Below are positions 51,042 to 59,986 of a DNA stretch of 64,000 bases, in pieces. Below the pieces are notes generated by a model. That model did no database searches and had not been told where the DNA came from. It was given only the letters and a program-made list of their open reading frames with translations. A program made the position numbers and the translations under genes. This DNA comes from Leucobacter exalbidus (lineage in GTDB: Bacteria; Actinomycetota; Actinomycetes; Actinomycetales; Microbacteriaceae): assembly GCF_017834145.1 (NCBI RefSeq), contig NZ_JAFIDA010000001.1, positions 2,666,001 to 2,730,000 of the forward strand, read 5' to 3'. Position 1 is the first letter of the stretch, and the number at the start of each line of letters is the position of its first letter.

Positions 51042-53303
51042 ATGGGGCAACAACACTACGGCGGCGCTGACACGCCACCCACATCAGTGTGGAAACGAGT
51101 GGGCAGCAGTGTTGCTGGGCTCGTAACGACCATGCTGCTGCTCGTCGGCGGTGGCACGAGTGCCGCGTTGGCCGCGCCGCCATACGTCACCGAGGCCACT
51201 ATTTCTGACATTCGGTTTGTCGAGACCTCGGTGAACGAAGGATCGTATGCCGAAATCTCGGCGACCTGGGCGCTGCCCGACAACCCACAGCCCAAGGCCG
51301 GCTTCACCATCCCACTGCCCGCAGGGGAGCTTTCGGGGCGCGGCGACAAATTCCAGATCCTTGAGCAGGGCACCGGGGCGGTCATCGCGAACTGTATTGC
51401 CAACGAGACGCAGCTTGAGTGTGATTTCGATGACACCTACATCACCGAAAACCCCAGAAACCTGACGGGCGATGTGCACTTCTGGGTGCGCATTGACGCG
51501 CAGGTCGATCAGACCGAAGAACACACGTTCGTATTCGGCTCTGAAACGTCGACGGTGACCGTGGTGCAGCCCAGCCCGTGGGTATGCACGAGCGACTGCG
51601 ATTTCTCGTGGAACTACTCCAAAGACGGTGGCTACAACTACAGCTCAGACACGATCACCTGGTGGCTACACATCGCGGCGGGCGAGAACGGTATGGAGGG
51701 CGGGCTGAACGTTGAGGTGCGTGATACTCCCGGCCCCAACCAGACGCTCATCCTCACCGATGATCGACCCGTGCTGCAGAAGACCAACAAAAAGGGTGAC
51801 ATCGGTAACGGCGCGATTCGCCCAATCGAATGGCAGAACGTGCCGCGTTCGGAGTTCACGATTGATGCCGCGGGCAACATCCAGTTCGTGTCTGAGGCCG
51901 GCTACTTTTATCAGGTGGTGTACTACACCCAGGTCACCGATGGCGGCGCCTCGGAAACCTACACCAACGCTGCTGAATTCATCATTAACGGCGTGAAAGA
52001 GGGGTCAGCCCCGGGCCAAGTGCGTTACGCGGGCGGTGGCGGCACCGGCATCGGCACGAACGTAGGCGTCTTCAGTATTTCCAAGGTCGTCGCAGGCACC
52101 GCAACGGGGCTTCCTGCCGACCAAACCTTCACCGGCACTTATACGGTCACGACTCCCGCGGGTGACGTGATCGATGGCGAGTTCGCTGTGCTCGCCGGCG
52201 AAACATGGAAGAGCGCAGAGTTTCCGCGTGACTCCACGGTAAAGCTCACTGAGGTCACCCCGGTAGGGCCTGAAAACGTGACGTGGGAGACCCCGGTCTG
52301 GTCGCAGAACGACTTCACGCTCGCCGGTGGCACCCTCACCGAGGTGACGCTCACCAATACGGCGAACGTGAAGCTGGGCGGCTTCTCGCTCAAGAAATCG
52401 GTCTCGGGTGATGCCAGCGGGCTGGTCCCAGCCGGCACGATTTTTACGGTGGACTATGAGTGGGCTGTCGAGGGCGGGCAAACGGGCAACGGCACACTCG
52501 AAGTCGCTGCGGGTGGTGAAGCGGTTACCGTCCAGGGGGTTCCCGCGGGCGCTGCGGTCACGCTGACCGAGACGACTGCCGCCGTGATTGACGGCGTCGA
52601 ATGGCTTGCCCCGCAGTTCTCTGACAACGGCTTCACGATCATCGCGGGCACCGTCGTCGAGATCGCACTCGACAACCCGACCGCGCTGAAGCGGGGCGCG
52701 TTCACGATTCGTAAAGCGCTCGAAGGCGACGGCGCCACGACCGTCCCCGCTGAAACCGCGTTCACGGTCGAGTATGCATACCCGGCTGGCGAAGGGTTCG
52801 AAGCGGGCTCAGGCGAGCTCACCGTGCTCGCTGACGGTGTGGCGGTGCAGTCTGACCCTATTCCCTACGGTGCAGAGGTGACGCTTGCAGAGCGTGAACC
52901 CGCAGCTCTTGCCGGGGTGACGTGGTCGGGCGGCGTCTTCGATCGCGCAGAACTCGTGATCGGTGACGACTCGGTTGAAGACGTTGTGCTCACGAACACG
53001 TATGAAACTGTTCCGAAGACACCTGAAGATCCTGAAGCACCCGCGCCCGAGAAGCCCGAGGTGCCGAAGACTCCTGAGACACCTGAGGGGCCTGAAACAC
53101 CTGAGGCTCCGACGCCTGTACCTCCGGTAAACACCGCCCCGGGCAAAGCACCCAGCGCGGCGCCGGGCACCGCCCCCGGCTGGTCGCTTGCGACGACGGG
53201 CTCCAGCGGCAATCTGGCTCTCGGCGGGATTGCCTTGGCCGCCCTGTTGATGGGTGCCGGTGCCGTGTGGGTCGCGCGCAAGCGAGGCTCAGCCACGAGG
53301 TAA
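51042..53303 (+). CDS. LAxTG cell-wall-anchored surface protein with DUF5979 repeats
   Basis: A 753-residue secreted protein. Signal peptide (VAGLVTTMLLLVGGGTSAALAA) to about residue 45, an adhesin-like beta domain to about 340, then three repeats of the DUF5979 type (starting GVFSISKVVAGTATGLPA, GGFSLKKSVSGDASGLVP and GAFTIRKALEGDGATTVP), a Pro-rich wall-spanning region (PKTPEDPEAPAPEKPEVPK), and the sorting signal LATTG with TM and RKRG tail. LAxTG is the motif of class E sortases. AGGAGG before ATG 51042. Probably an adhesin or fimbrial-tip-like protein. Terminated by hairpins at 53316 and 53393. Confidence 0.85.
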   Translation: MGQQHYGGADTPPTSVWKRVGSSVAGLVTTMLLLVGGGTSAALAAPPYVTEATISDIRFVETSVNEGSYAEISATWALPDNPQPKAGFTIPLPAGELSGRGDKFQILEQGTGAVIANCIANETQLECDFDDTYITENPRNLTGDVHFWVRIDAQVDQTEEHTFVFGSETSTVTVVQPSPWVCTSDCDFSWNYSKDGGYNYSSDTITWWLHIAAGENGMEGGLNVEVRDTPGPNQTLILTDDRPVLQKTNKKGDIGNGAIRPIEWQNVPRSEFTIDAAGNIQFVSEAGYFYQVVYYTQVTDGGASETYTNAAEFIINGVKEGSAPGQVRYAGGGGTGIGTNVGVFSISKVVAGTATGLPADQTFTGTYTVTTPAGDVIDGEFAVLAGETWKSAEFPRDSTVKLTEVTPVGPENVTWETPVWSQNDFTLAGGTLTEVTLTNTANVKLGGFSLKKSVSGDASGLVPAGTIFTVDYEWAVEGGQTGNGTLEVAAGGEAVTVQGVPAGAAVTLTETTAAVIDGVEWLAPQFSDNGFTIIAGTVVEIALDNPTALKRGAFTIRKALEGDGATTVPAETAFTVEYAYPAGEGFEAGSGELTVLADGVAVQSDPIPYGAEVTLAEREPAALAGVTWSGGVFDRAELVIGDDSVEDVVLTNTYETVPKTPEDPEAPAPEKPEVPKTPETPEGPETPEAPTPVPPVNTAPGKAPSAAPGTAPGWSLATTGSSGNLALGGIALAALLMGAGAVWVARKRGSATR

Positions 53304-53315
53304 CAGAAACGGGTG

Positions 53316-53431
53316 AATCCCTCGCTGCAGCCACTCTTCGGAGCTTCCGCAGCGAGGGATTTCTCGTTGGCTGATGACTCGAGACGAAAAGAGCCCGCTG
53401 AAACGACAGGGGGGATGTCGTTTCAGCGGGC
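53316..53431. terminator. two hairpins after the surface protein gene
   Basis: Hairpin 1: 53316-53328 with 53349-53361, 13 bp. Hairpin 2: perfect 16-bp stem 53393-53408 with 53416-53431. Between convergent genes. Confidence 0.75.
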
Positions 53432-53599
53432 GAACAGCTATAGGAGACCAGGCGAATATTCGGGGGATGAATACCTGGTCAAGCTGCACAGGCCGGCCGG
53501 GGTACGGCCTGCCTGCATGTATAGAGACAGATCACACGTGCCAAACCTGATGCGGTTTCAAAATAGTTTCAAAAAGTTCAGCGGTGCAGGCCTGAACGG
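53432..53599. other. intergenic gap
   Basis: About 170 bp, no gene seen, lower GC in its second half (CAAAATAGTTTCAAAAAGTT). Confidence 0.4.
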
Positions 53600-54272
53600 C
53601 TAACTCGAGGGCGCAACTAACCGCCAGATGCGCTGCGGCCCGACCGATGTGTCGCCCTGCCAATAGGTGAGATCGCCCAGGGCATCCTCAGCACTCATTA
53701 CGATGAGCTCGGCCTGGCCGGGTGAAGTCTCATCAAGCTTTGACACCAGTGAGCCGAGCGTTGAAGAGTCAATATTCACCACCTGGTTTTTAGACGGTGC
53801 GCCAAACCCGGTGACGGTGATGCGCGACATGCGGGGGTGAATCTCGGTGACTGAGATGCGTAACCCGTCGCCCACGGCAAACTCGCCCAGCTCGGTTGAC
53901 TCCTCGACGTAACTGGTGCCGTTTCGCTCATACCGCTGCACGGCGGTAATCGTGAGCACACCGCGGGTATTACTCGGCGTGAACTGCCACTCACCGTCGG
54001 CGTCAACAGTGGTGGTCGCTTCTTGGGTGAACCCGGCCTCGTTGCGCACAGTGACATCAACGGTGGCCCCGGGCACTCCCGATCCCAGAAGTCGTGGAAA
54101 TACGCCGGTCTCGACCCCGTCAGCTGGCGCAGCGGTGAGCGTCGACGGCACGACCACCGGGTCCTCTGAGGGCACCTGGCTAGGTGTGGGTTCTTGCACC
54201 GGGGGCTTTTCGGCCGGGGGCGCTAGGGCGTGTCTCGTAAAGATTTGGGGTGGAGTCTGGGATCGTTGATGC

Positions 54273-54668
54273 GTGTCAAGATTCCAGCTCCTCAACGATG
54301 ACCAGTGGAACCTGATTTCGGGATCGCTTCCTGGCCCGACTGGTCGACAAGGGCGCCCCTATGCCGATGCCCGCACCATGGTCGAGGGCATCATTTATCG
54401 CTACCGGTGCGGCATTGCTTGGCGTGATCTTCCTGCCGCGTTCGGACCTTGGCAGACAGTGTGGCGGTGGCATCGCCGCATGGCCGCAGACGGCACCTGG
54501 GATGCCCTCCTTGGCCAATTGATGGCGGAGGCAGATGCTGCCGGAATGGTTGATTGGTCGATTTCGGTGGACTCCACGATCGCTCGCGCGCATCAGCACG
54601 CAACGAACGTGACGCGCCTAAAAAAGGGATACATCGAATTACAAGAATCTGCTGACCGAGCCGCTTGA
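54273..54668 (+). CDS. IS5-family transposase, first frame (OrfA)
   Basis: 131 residues: SRFQLLNDDQWNLISGSLPG, the HTH-like GIIYRYRCGIAWRDLPAAFG, WQTVWRWHRRMAADGTWD and the first catalytic Asp in VDSTIARAHQHA. After the poly-A at 54620 the frame diverges from family sequence and stops at 54668; the second frame continues it. Confidence 0.85.
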   Translation: MSRFQLLNDDQWNLISGSLPGPTGRQGRPYADARTMVEGIIYRYRCGIAWRDLPAAFGPWQTVWRWHRRMAADGTWDALLGQLMAEADAAGMVDWSISVDSTIARAHQHATNVTRLKKGYIELQESADRAA

Positions 54669-54675
54669 TCATGCG

Positions 54676-55170
54676 GTGGGTCGTTCTCGCGGCGGCCTCT
54701 CGACTAAAATTCATCAGCTCGTAGACGGCAACGGGTTGCCGCTGGTGACTGTCTGCACGGCCGGGCAAGACGGCGATTCGCCGATGTTATTGCCGCTGCT
54801 TGAGATTCTGCGTGTGGAACGAACCGGGCCTGGCAGGCCGCGCACTCGCCCGGACGCGGTCCGCGGCGACAAGGCATACTCGTCTCGCGCAATTCGCGCC
54901 CATCTACGCGAGCGCAGCATTGAGGCGGTCATCCCTGAACCGAGAGACCAGATCGGGCATCGCAAACGCCGCGGAAGTCAGGGCGGTCGCCCACCCAAAC
55001 TCGACGCCGAGAACTATCGAGGACGTAACGTGATCGAGCGACGGTTCTGCCACGTGAAACAGTGGCGAGGCATCGCAACCCGGTACGACAAACTGTCGTT
55101 GACGTACCGGGCAGCAGTGTTACTTCACGCGGTCATCGCCTGGACACAACATTTACGAGACATGCCCTAG
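54676..55170 (+). CDS. IS5-family transposase, second frame (OrfB)
   Basis: Continues in the +1 frame: SNYKNLLTEPLDHAVGRSRG upstream of 54676, then GGLSTKIHQLVDGNGLP, GDKAY (second Asp) and RNVIERRFCHVKQW (Glu). The frames overlap at CTAAAAAAGGG (54618-54628), so a full transposase probably forms by +1 frameshifting. Its TAG stop lies in the right-hand CTAG duplication. Confidence 0.85.
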   Translation: MGRSRGGLSTKIHQLVDGNGLPLVTVCTAGQDGDSPMLLPLLEILRVERTGPGRPRTRPDAVRGDKAYSSRAIRAHLRERSIEAVIPEPRDQIGHRKRRGSQGGRPPKLDAENYRGRNVIERRFCHVKQWRGIATRYDKLSLTYRAAVLLHAVIAWTQHLRDMP

Positions 55171-56605
55171 TGGCTCGGGCGCCGGGGTCGCCTCCCGCGG
55201 TGGCATCTCTGGTGCGGGCGCCGGTGCCTCTGACGCAGGCCCCGGATCAGAAGCCGCGGGCGGGGTCGCTTGCGCAGGCGCACGACCAAAGGGCGACACG
55301 ACTGCCGGTGCCTCAACGGAGGAGGACGGGCGAGTCTGCACCGCATCGGGTGGGGCCTGGTCGAGCTTCGCGGGTGGCTGTTCGTCCACCCCCTGCGCGA
55401 TGCCGGGGGTGCGCGGTGGCTCTGCAGCCGTGCCGCCCAGAAACGTCACCGCTACGACGGCGACGGCGACCACACCGGCCGACGCTGCCGCCACCACAGC
55501 GACGGGAAAGTGGGCGGCGCCGCTGACGGCGGCACCCTTGATGCTGACTGCTTCGACAGCGGCGATCTTGGCAGACGTGCCGTGCACGGCCAAGCCCTGC
55601 ACCGCGTGGGCCGCCACCGCGACCTGGTTGTGCCCGGCCTGAATCCACGCGAGATAGCCGGCGGCCGCGTGGCCGCCGAGAAACAGCGGCAGCAGAATGA
55701 GCGCGAGGCGCTTATGCACGTTCTGAGATTCTTCGGCCACGATGGCGCAACGGTGGCAGGTCGCCAGGTGCGCCTCAATACGTTTGGTCACCGTGGCGGG
55801 TGCACGGCCGCGCACATACTTGGGCAGTTTCTCAACGAACCACTCGCACTCGGGCGACAGCTGTGAAGCGGGGGTAATGTTTGCCGCGATCCATGCCTGC
55901 TTGAACCCCTCGCGGGCACGTTTGACGAGCGCCGTGGTGGCATTCTCGTTCAGCCCGAGAAAGGAACTGCACTGGTTGATGGGCAGGTCTTCGACATCGC
56001 GATACCACAGCGCCTCTTGCCATTTTGTGGGAAGCGACGAGAACACCCCGAGGGTGAAGCTGTTGCTCAGCACAGTGTCGGCCATGTCTTTGGGGGCGCG
56101 GTCGGTGTGCTCAAACACCTCGTCTGCGGCGCCGGTGACCTCGTTGTTGCTGTGCTTACGTGCCATGTTCGTGGCAATGTTGCGGGCCGTCACCATGGCG
56201 TAAGCACGAAACGCGGTTTGTGGCCCCTGCCCAGATTGGATCTGATCAAAGATGCGCGTGAACGTTTCTTGCACCACATCATCGGGATCAAACCCGGTGA
56301 ACGACCGAGTGGCCGCGATCACTGCCCCCGAGTGCCGCTTCCAGAGCTCTGCGAATGCGTCATTGAATCCGCCGCGAGAAAGTTCAACGAGCGCCATGTC
56401 TGAAGCGTGTGCGAGATCAAGTCCCTTGCTCAAAGCCCCTCCTGAAGGTTCTCAATGATTTTGAGGGCATACACCCTTTGACGCTTATGCAGACACCTCA
56501 GTAAGCGGCAATCTGACGCGATCCACAATTCTTTTATGCGTCTTCATGCGTGCGGGGCCAAATAGCGGCAAAAAACAGGAGGGGTAGCTACTCCGAACGC
56601 GGGGG

Positions 56606-57034
56606 CTACGCCACGTTCAGCAGCGCGGGGAAGACGAACTCGGTGTTCAGCGGGGCCAGATCGGTGCGGGGCAGCACCGGATCGATCCATTCCAGCTGTG
56701 CAATCTCAGCCTGCGGGGCAGCGCTCAACGACTCCGCGAAGAACGGATAGGTGTAGACCGTGGCCTCGAGCGCATAGCCCGGCTCGTTGGCGGCGGCGGT
56801 GCGAAACCGCCCCAGCAGCGACAGCGCGCTCAGCTCGAGGGTGAAGCCCAGCTCTTCCTCGACCTCGCGGGCCGCCGTCATCGCGGCATCCTCACCAGGC
56901 TCGGGTTTGCCGCCAGGCAGCATAAACATGTGGGTGCCGCGCTTGCGCACGTTGAGGACGCGGCCGTCTCGGTCACGCAGCACGACCGCGCTGACGTGAA
57001 TGACGCGGTCGACGATCGCCGAGTGTTGATTCAC
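56606..57034 (-). CDS. Nudix hydrolase
   Basis: A 142-residue Nudix-fold enzyme. The box GGKPEPGEDAAMTAAREVEE (residues 41-60) completes as EELGF, fitting GX5EX7REUXEEXGU. GTG 57034 begins 6 bp after the stop of the carboxypeptidase gene, so it is the third gene of the nitrilase/VanY/Nudix operon. Substrate unknown; nucleotide or coenzyme diphosphates are usual. Confidence 0.87.
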   Translation of the reverse strand: MNQHSAIVDRVIHVSAVVLRDRDGRVLNVRKRGTHMFMLPGGKPEPGEDAAMTAAREVEEELGFTLELSALSLLGRFRTAAANEPGYALEATVYTYPFFAESLSAAPQAEIAQLEWIDPVLPRTDLAPLNTEFVFPALLNVA

Positions 57035-57040
57035 GAGCGC

Positions 57041-57916
57041 TTACTCGGCGTAACCGGGGGCAACCGGGAGCCCGAAGAACTCCTCGAGCGTGGACACACC
57101 GGTCGCGCGCATTTCGCCCGCGAGCTCGGTGCCGACATAGCGGAAGTGCCAGGGCTCGGGGGTGAAGCCGGTTACCGGCTCCTTGCCCGAGGGGTAGCGC
57201 ACAATGAACCCGTAATCGGCGGCGTTTGCTGCCAGCCACTGGCCGGCGGGGGTTTCGCCGAAGCACGCCGCCAAATAGCAGGTACCGTAATCGTCGAGGT
57301 CAACGGTGAGGCCGGTCTGATGCTCAGAATGCCCGGGGCGGGCCGAATAGGTATCGGCGGCGGCCTGGCCATCGCGCACGATGTAGCCGTTGTACAGCTG
57401 CACCTGCAGGTCATAGTTGCGGTACGCGCTAATAATGCGCACGTCGTGGCCGGCCTCGCTCGCGCCGGCAATGAACTGCTCAACGGCGCGTGCGGTGGCC
57501 TCACGAAGCGGCTGCCCGTTGTCGTTGGCGACCCCCTGCGTCGGTACGAGGTCGGTGGGCTCGAAATTCTCGGGAGTCAGCGGGCGCAGCTTGTTGCCGA
57601 CGACCCAAATTGACATCGGATCATCGATGGAGTGCAACGCACGATCGAAGCCGGGGCTCACGAGATCGGGGGCGGCAGGCGCGGCCTGATCCGGATCAAT
57701 GGGCGCGGGGGATTCAGCACCCGGGGCCTCGGGGACGGGCTCAGCCGCGGGGGCTTCCTCGGTCTGTTTCGCCTTGGCCTCGGCGGCCTGCTCAGCAGCC
57801 GGCTTCTTGGGAGCGCGGGCCTCGGGCTCAGGCGCAGCGCCACACGCGGCCAAAGAACCAGCAAGCATCAGCGCGATGAATGCGGGAACGGCTCCCCGCA
57901 ACTGAAACGAAGTCAT
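57041..57916 (-). CDS. VanY-type D-alanyl-D-alanine carboxypeptidase lipoprotein (M15)
   Basis: A 291-residue lipoprotein. Lipobox LAGSLAAC, an Ala/Glu/Pro linker of about 60 residues, then the M15 domain with RIISAYRNYDLQVQLYNGY, GHSEHQTGLTVDLDD (zinc His and Asp) and EPWHFRYVG. It would trim terminal D-Ala from peptidoglycan precursors. The ATG overlaps the stop of the hydrolase gene (ATGA); TACGAT (minus strand 57928-57923) six bases upstream could be an internal promoter. A GATCCGGATC copy lies inside its linker. Confidence 0.9.
   Translation of the reverse strand: MTSFQLRGAVPAFIALMLAGSLAACGAAPEPEARAPKKPAAEQAAEAKAKQTEEAPAAEPVPEAPGAESPAPIDPDQAAPAAPDLVSPGFDRALHSIDDPMSIWVVGNKLRPLTPENFEPTDLVPTQGVANDNGQPLREATARAVEQFIAGASEAGHDVRIISAYRNYDLQVQLYNGYIVRDGQAAADTYSARPGHSEHQTGLTVDLDDYGTCYLAACFGETPAGQWLAANAADYGFIVRYPSGKEPVTGFTPEPWHFRYVGTELAGEMRATGVSTLEEFFGLPVAPGYAE
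57688..57697. repeat. GATCCGGATC palindrome copy 8
   Basis: In the vanY-type linker; full TGATCCGGATCA; read as IDPDQ on the minus strand. Confidence 0.9.
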
Positions 57917-58791
57917 AGGAACATCGTAGGGGACGAAGCCACCCCGCTCAGCGGGTCGGCACTGAGCCGGGCATACGCCTGAGCGTCAAGCCGGTCAGCG
58001 ATCACCGGAAATTCTGCGCGCGTAAGCCGCACCGCATCGCGGGGCAGATCTGCGAACACGATCTCCTCACCAGCTCCGCACTCAACGATGATGCGGCCGC
58101 GCGGGTCAACGATGCGACTAAACCCGCCCAGCTCCACGCCACCCTGATCTCCGCTGGCATTACACGCCAGCACCCAGATTTGATGCTCGATCGCGCGCGC
58201 CTGCGTGAGTACGCGCCAGTGCTCACGGCGGGCAGCCGGCCACGCGGCAGGCACGATCGCGGCCTCAGCGCCGCGTTCACTCATCTGCTGCCAGAGCCCG
58301 GGAAAACGCAAGTCATAGCAAGTGGTGCTCGCAAGCGGACCCACCGGGCTTGCCACCACGCTCAGCGCGGCCCCCGGGGTCAGCAGCTCAGCTTCGAGCG
58401 ACTGATACCCAAAGACATGAATCTTGCGGTACACCTGAGCGATCTCACCCGCAGGATCGATCAACACCGCCGTGTTAAACAGCTGCCCGGTGTCAGCCCG
58501 CTCAATAATGCTGCCCATGTGCACCCAGCTGCCCGTCTCACGCGCCACCAGGCACATCGCCGCTACGGTCGGCCCGAGCAGTGATTCAGCACGCTCGGCA
58601 TACTGCTCAAACGAAAAGTATCCCGGGCTCCACAGCTCGGGCAACACAAACAGATCAACTCCAGGTTGCGCGCGCAGCAGCGCCGCCACCCGGGCAATCC
58701 GATCAGCAGGCGTTTCATCGAGGGGACTCGACACCTGCACAAGAGCGACACGGGCCAACGCTGAAGCAGGGTTCGTCTGAGTATCAGGCAT
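57913..58791 (-). CDS. carbon-nitrogen hydrolase (nitrilase superfamily)
   Basis: A 292-residue amidase of the nitrilase superfamily. The Glu-Lys-Cys triad is seen in FVLPELWSPGY, QVYRKIHVFGY and STTCYDLRFPGLWQ. Starts at ATG 58791 with TAGTGT (minus strand 58804-58799) seven bases upstream. First gene of an operon with the VanY-type and Nudix genes. Omega-amidase/Nit2-like activity is the usual one, but not certain. Confidence 0.9.
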   Translation of the reverse strand: MPDTQTNPASALARVALVQVSSPLDETPADRIARVAALLRAQPGVDLFVLPELWSPGYFSFEQYAERAESLLGPTVAAMCLVARETGSWVHMGSIIERADTGQLFNTAVLIDPAGEIAQVYRKIHVFGYQSLEAELLTPGAALSVVASPVGPLASTTCYDLRFPGLWQQMSERGAEAAIVPAAWPAARREHWRVLTQARAIEHQIWVLACNASGDQGGVELGGFSRIVDPRGRIIVECGAGEEIVFADLPRDAVRLTRAEFPVIADRLDAQAYARLSADPLSGVASSPTMFL

Positions 58792-58970
58792 ACCCACCAC
58801 ACTACGCCGCAGACCCGCGCACGCGGAACCCGCGATGCACCGTAGCGCCGACATGGCGAAACCGAACGGGCGACATTGCTGCACCGCACGGTCGTGTGCG
58901 GCACAATGGTGCGTGGTGGGGTCGTAACCGCGACCGCTGCCCAGAGCCGCACATCGGAGGGCGAACACGC

Positions 58971-59528
58971 ATGAGCATCGACACGGCGCCACGGCCCGAA
59001 GACGATCACCGACCCAGCAACCCGGGCTGGCTCAACGAAGAAGAACTGCGCTTCGTGCGCGGCAGACTGCCCATGCTCTACGTTGAAGCCGTACCGGTAC
59101 GCATCAACGGGCTCGGCCAAGTCACCGAAGTCGGGCTACTGCTGCGCAGCACCCCCGATGGCGTCATGAACCGCACCCTCGTGTCAGGCCGCGTGCGCTA
59201 CGGCGAACCCGTACGCGAAGCACTCGCCCGCCACCTCGAAAACGACCTCGGCCCGATGGCCTTCCCACAGATGCCCACCGCACTGGTGCCCATGCAGGTC
59301 GCCGAATACTTTCCCATGCCGGGCATCTCGCAGTACGTCGATGACCGCCAGCACGCCGTCTCCCTCGTCTACGTGGTGCCGGTAACCGGCACCTGCAACC
59401 CGCGGCAAGACGCCCTCGAGGTTACCTGGATGACCCCCGAGAAGGCCCTCTCAGACGAAACGGCCCGCGAACTCTCGGGCGGGCGGGGCACCCTGTTGCG
59501 CCAGGCGCTCGCCGCAGCCGGCTGCTAG
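58971..59528 (+). CDS. DUF4916/Nudix-like protein
   Basis: A 185-residue protein of actinobacterial Nudix-like type: NPGWLNEEELRFVRGRLPML and VRYGEPVREALARHLENDLG replaces a true Nudix box (the Glu-rich REUXEEXGU is degenerate). VPMQVAEYFPMPGI and EVTWMTPEKAL follow. ATG 58971 has GGAGG ten bases upstream; the longer open frame lacks conserved sequence. It may be non-catalytic. Confidence 0.75.
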   Translation: MSIDTAPRPEDDHRPSNPGWLNEEELRFVRGRLPMLYVEAVPVRINGLGQVTEVGLLLRSTPDGVMNRTLVSGRVRYGEPVREALARHLENDLGPMAFPQMPTALVPMQVAEYFPMPGISQYVDDRQHAVSLVYVVPVTGTCNPRQDALEVTWMTPEKALSDETARELSGGRGTLLRQALAAAGC

Positions 59529-59986
59529 TTCTGTTGCGTGCGTGCGCGCCAGGTGATCATGTGCGCGCGCGCGAATGATCGCGAACACTTCGCGCACGAT
59601 TGCTCGCGGGTGGGGCGGCGAAACTTGAAGTGTTCGTGGCCCGCCGGGCACGTGCCCACCCAGCTGGCGTGCTCGTGCGCGATCTCACCGTGGTGTGTGC
59701 GCCCGCCAACGTAGCCGATGGATTTGGCGATGAGGCGCCAGTGCGGGCCGTGCCCGGCCCGGGGGCCGGCGATGGCGTGAGCCACTTCGTGTAACAAAAT
59801 CTGATGGACCTCATCGTCGTCAAATTTTGCCGCGAGATAGCGTGACACCGTGATGCGCTTGAGCGTGAAATTACACAATCCAGCGCGACGCTTTGCATGG
59901 TCGAAGCCAAAGCTCCAATGATCTGAGTCGAGGTGCATCTTGATCAGCGCCTCAGCCCACACCCGCACGCGCGCCAGCTCAGCCAC
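59525..59986 (-). CDS. SprT-like zinc metalloprotease-family protein
   Basis: A 153-residue protein: LLHEVAHAIAGPRAGHGPHW holds HEXXH plus the third His, GIAHEH-like motifs and a Cys cluster (CPAGHEHFKF, QSCAKC) suggest a zinc ribbon. GTG 59986 overlaps the stop of the upstream gene (GTGGCTGA). Last gene of the glutaredoxin / methyltransferase-like / SprT operon. Confidence 0.85.
   Translation of the reverse strand: MAELARVRVWAEALIKMHLDSDHWSFGFDHAKRRAGLCNFTLKRITVSRYLAAKFDDDEVHQILLHEVAHAIAGPRAGHGPHWRLIAKSIGYVGGRTHHGEIAHEHASWVGTCPAGHEHFKFRRPTREQSCAKCSRSFARAHMITWRARTQQN

Larger units (their letters stand above)
54223..55170. mobile_element. IS5-family insertion sequence with CTAG target duplication
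   Basis: 940 bp (54227-55166) flanked by CTAG at 54223-54226 and 55167-55170. Terminal inverted repeats GGCGTGTCTCGTAAA and TTTACGAGACATGCC. CTAG fits the YTAR target of IS5-type elements. The transposase is in two overlapping frames, and its stop codon (TAG) is supplied by the target duplication itself. Confidence 0.92.
53600..56433 (-). pseudogene. ECF sigma / anti-sigma / Ig-domain fusion gene split by an IS5-family element
   Basis: The 5' part (56433-55171) gives an ECF sigma region 2 (SGAVIAATRSFTGFDPDDVV, region 4 LPINQCSSFLGLNENATTAL), a zinc-finger anti-sigma domain (HLATCHRCAIVAEE), a TM helix (AVVAAASAGVVAVAVVAVTF) and a Pro/Ala linker. The element sits at 54227-55166. The 3' part (54226-53600) continues in frame with ALAPPAEKPPVQ and Ig-like domains (VPGATVDVTVRNEAGFTQ, ITVTGFGAPSKNQ). 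Removing the IS and one CTAG restores 629 codons. TTG 56433 with AGGAGG is the start. Confidence 0.85.
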
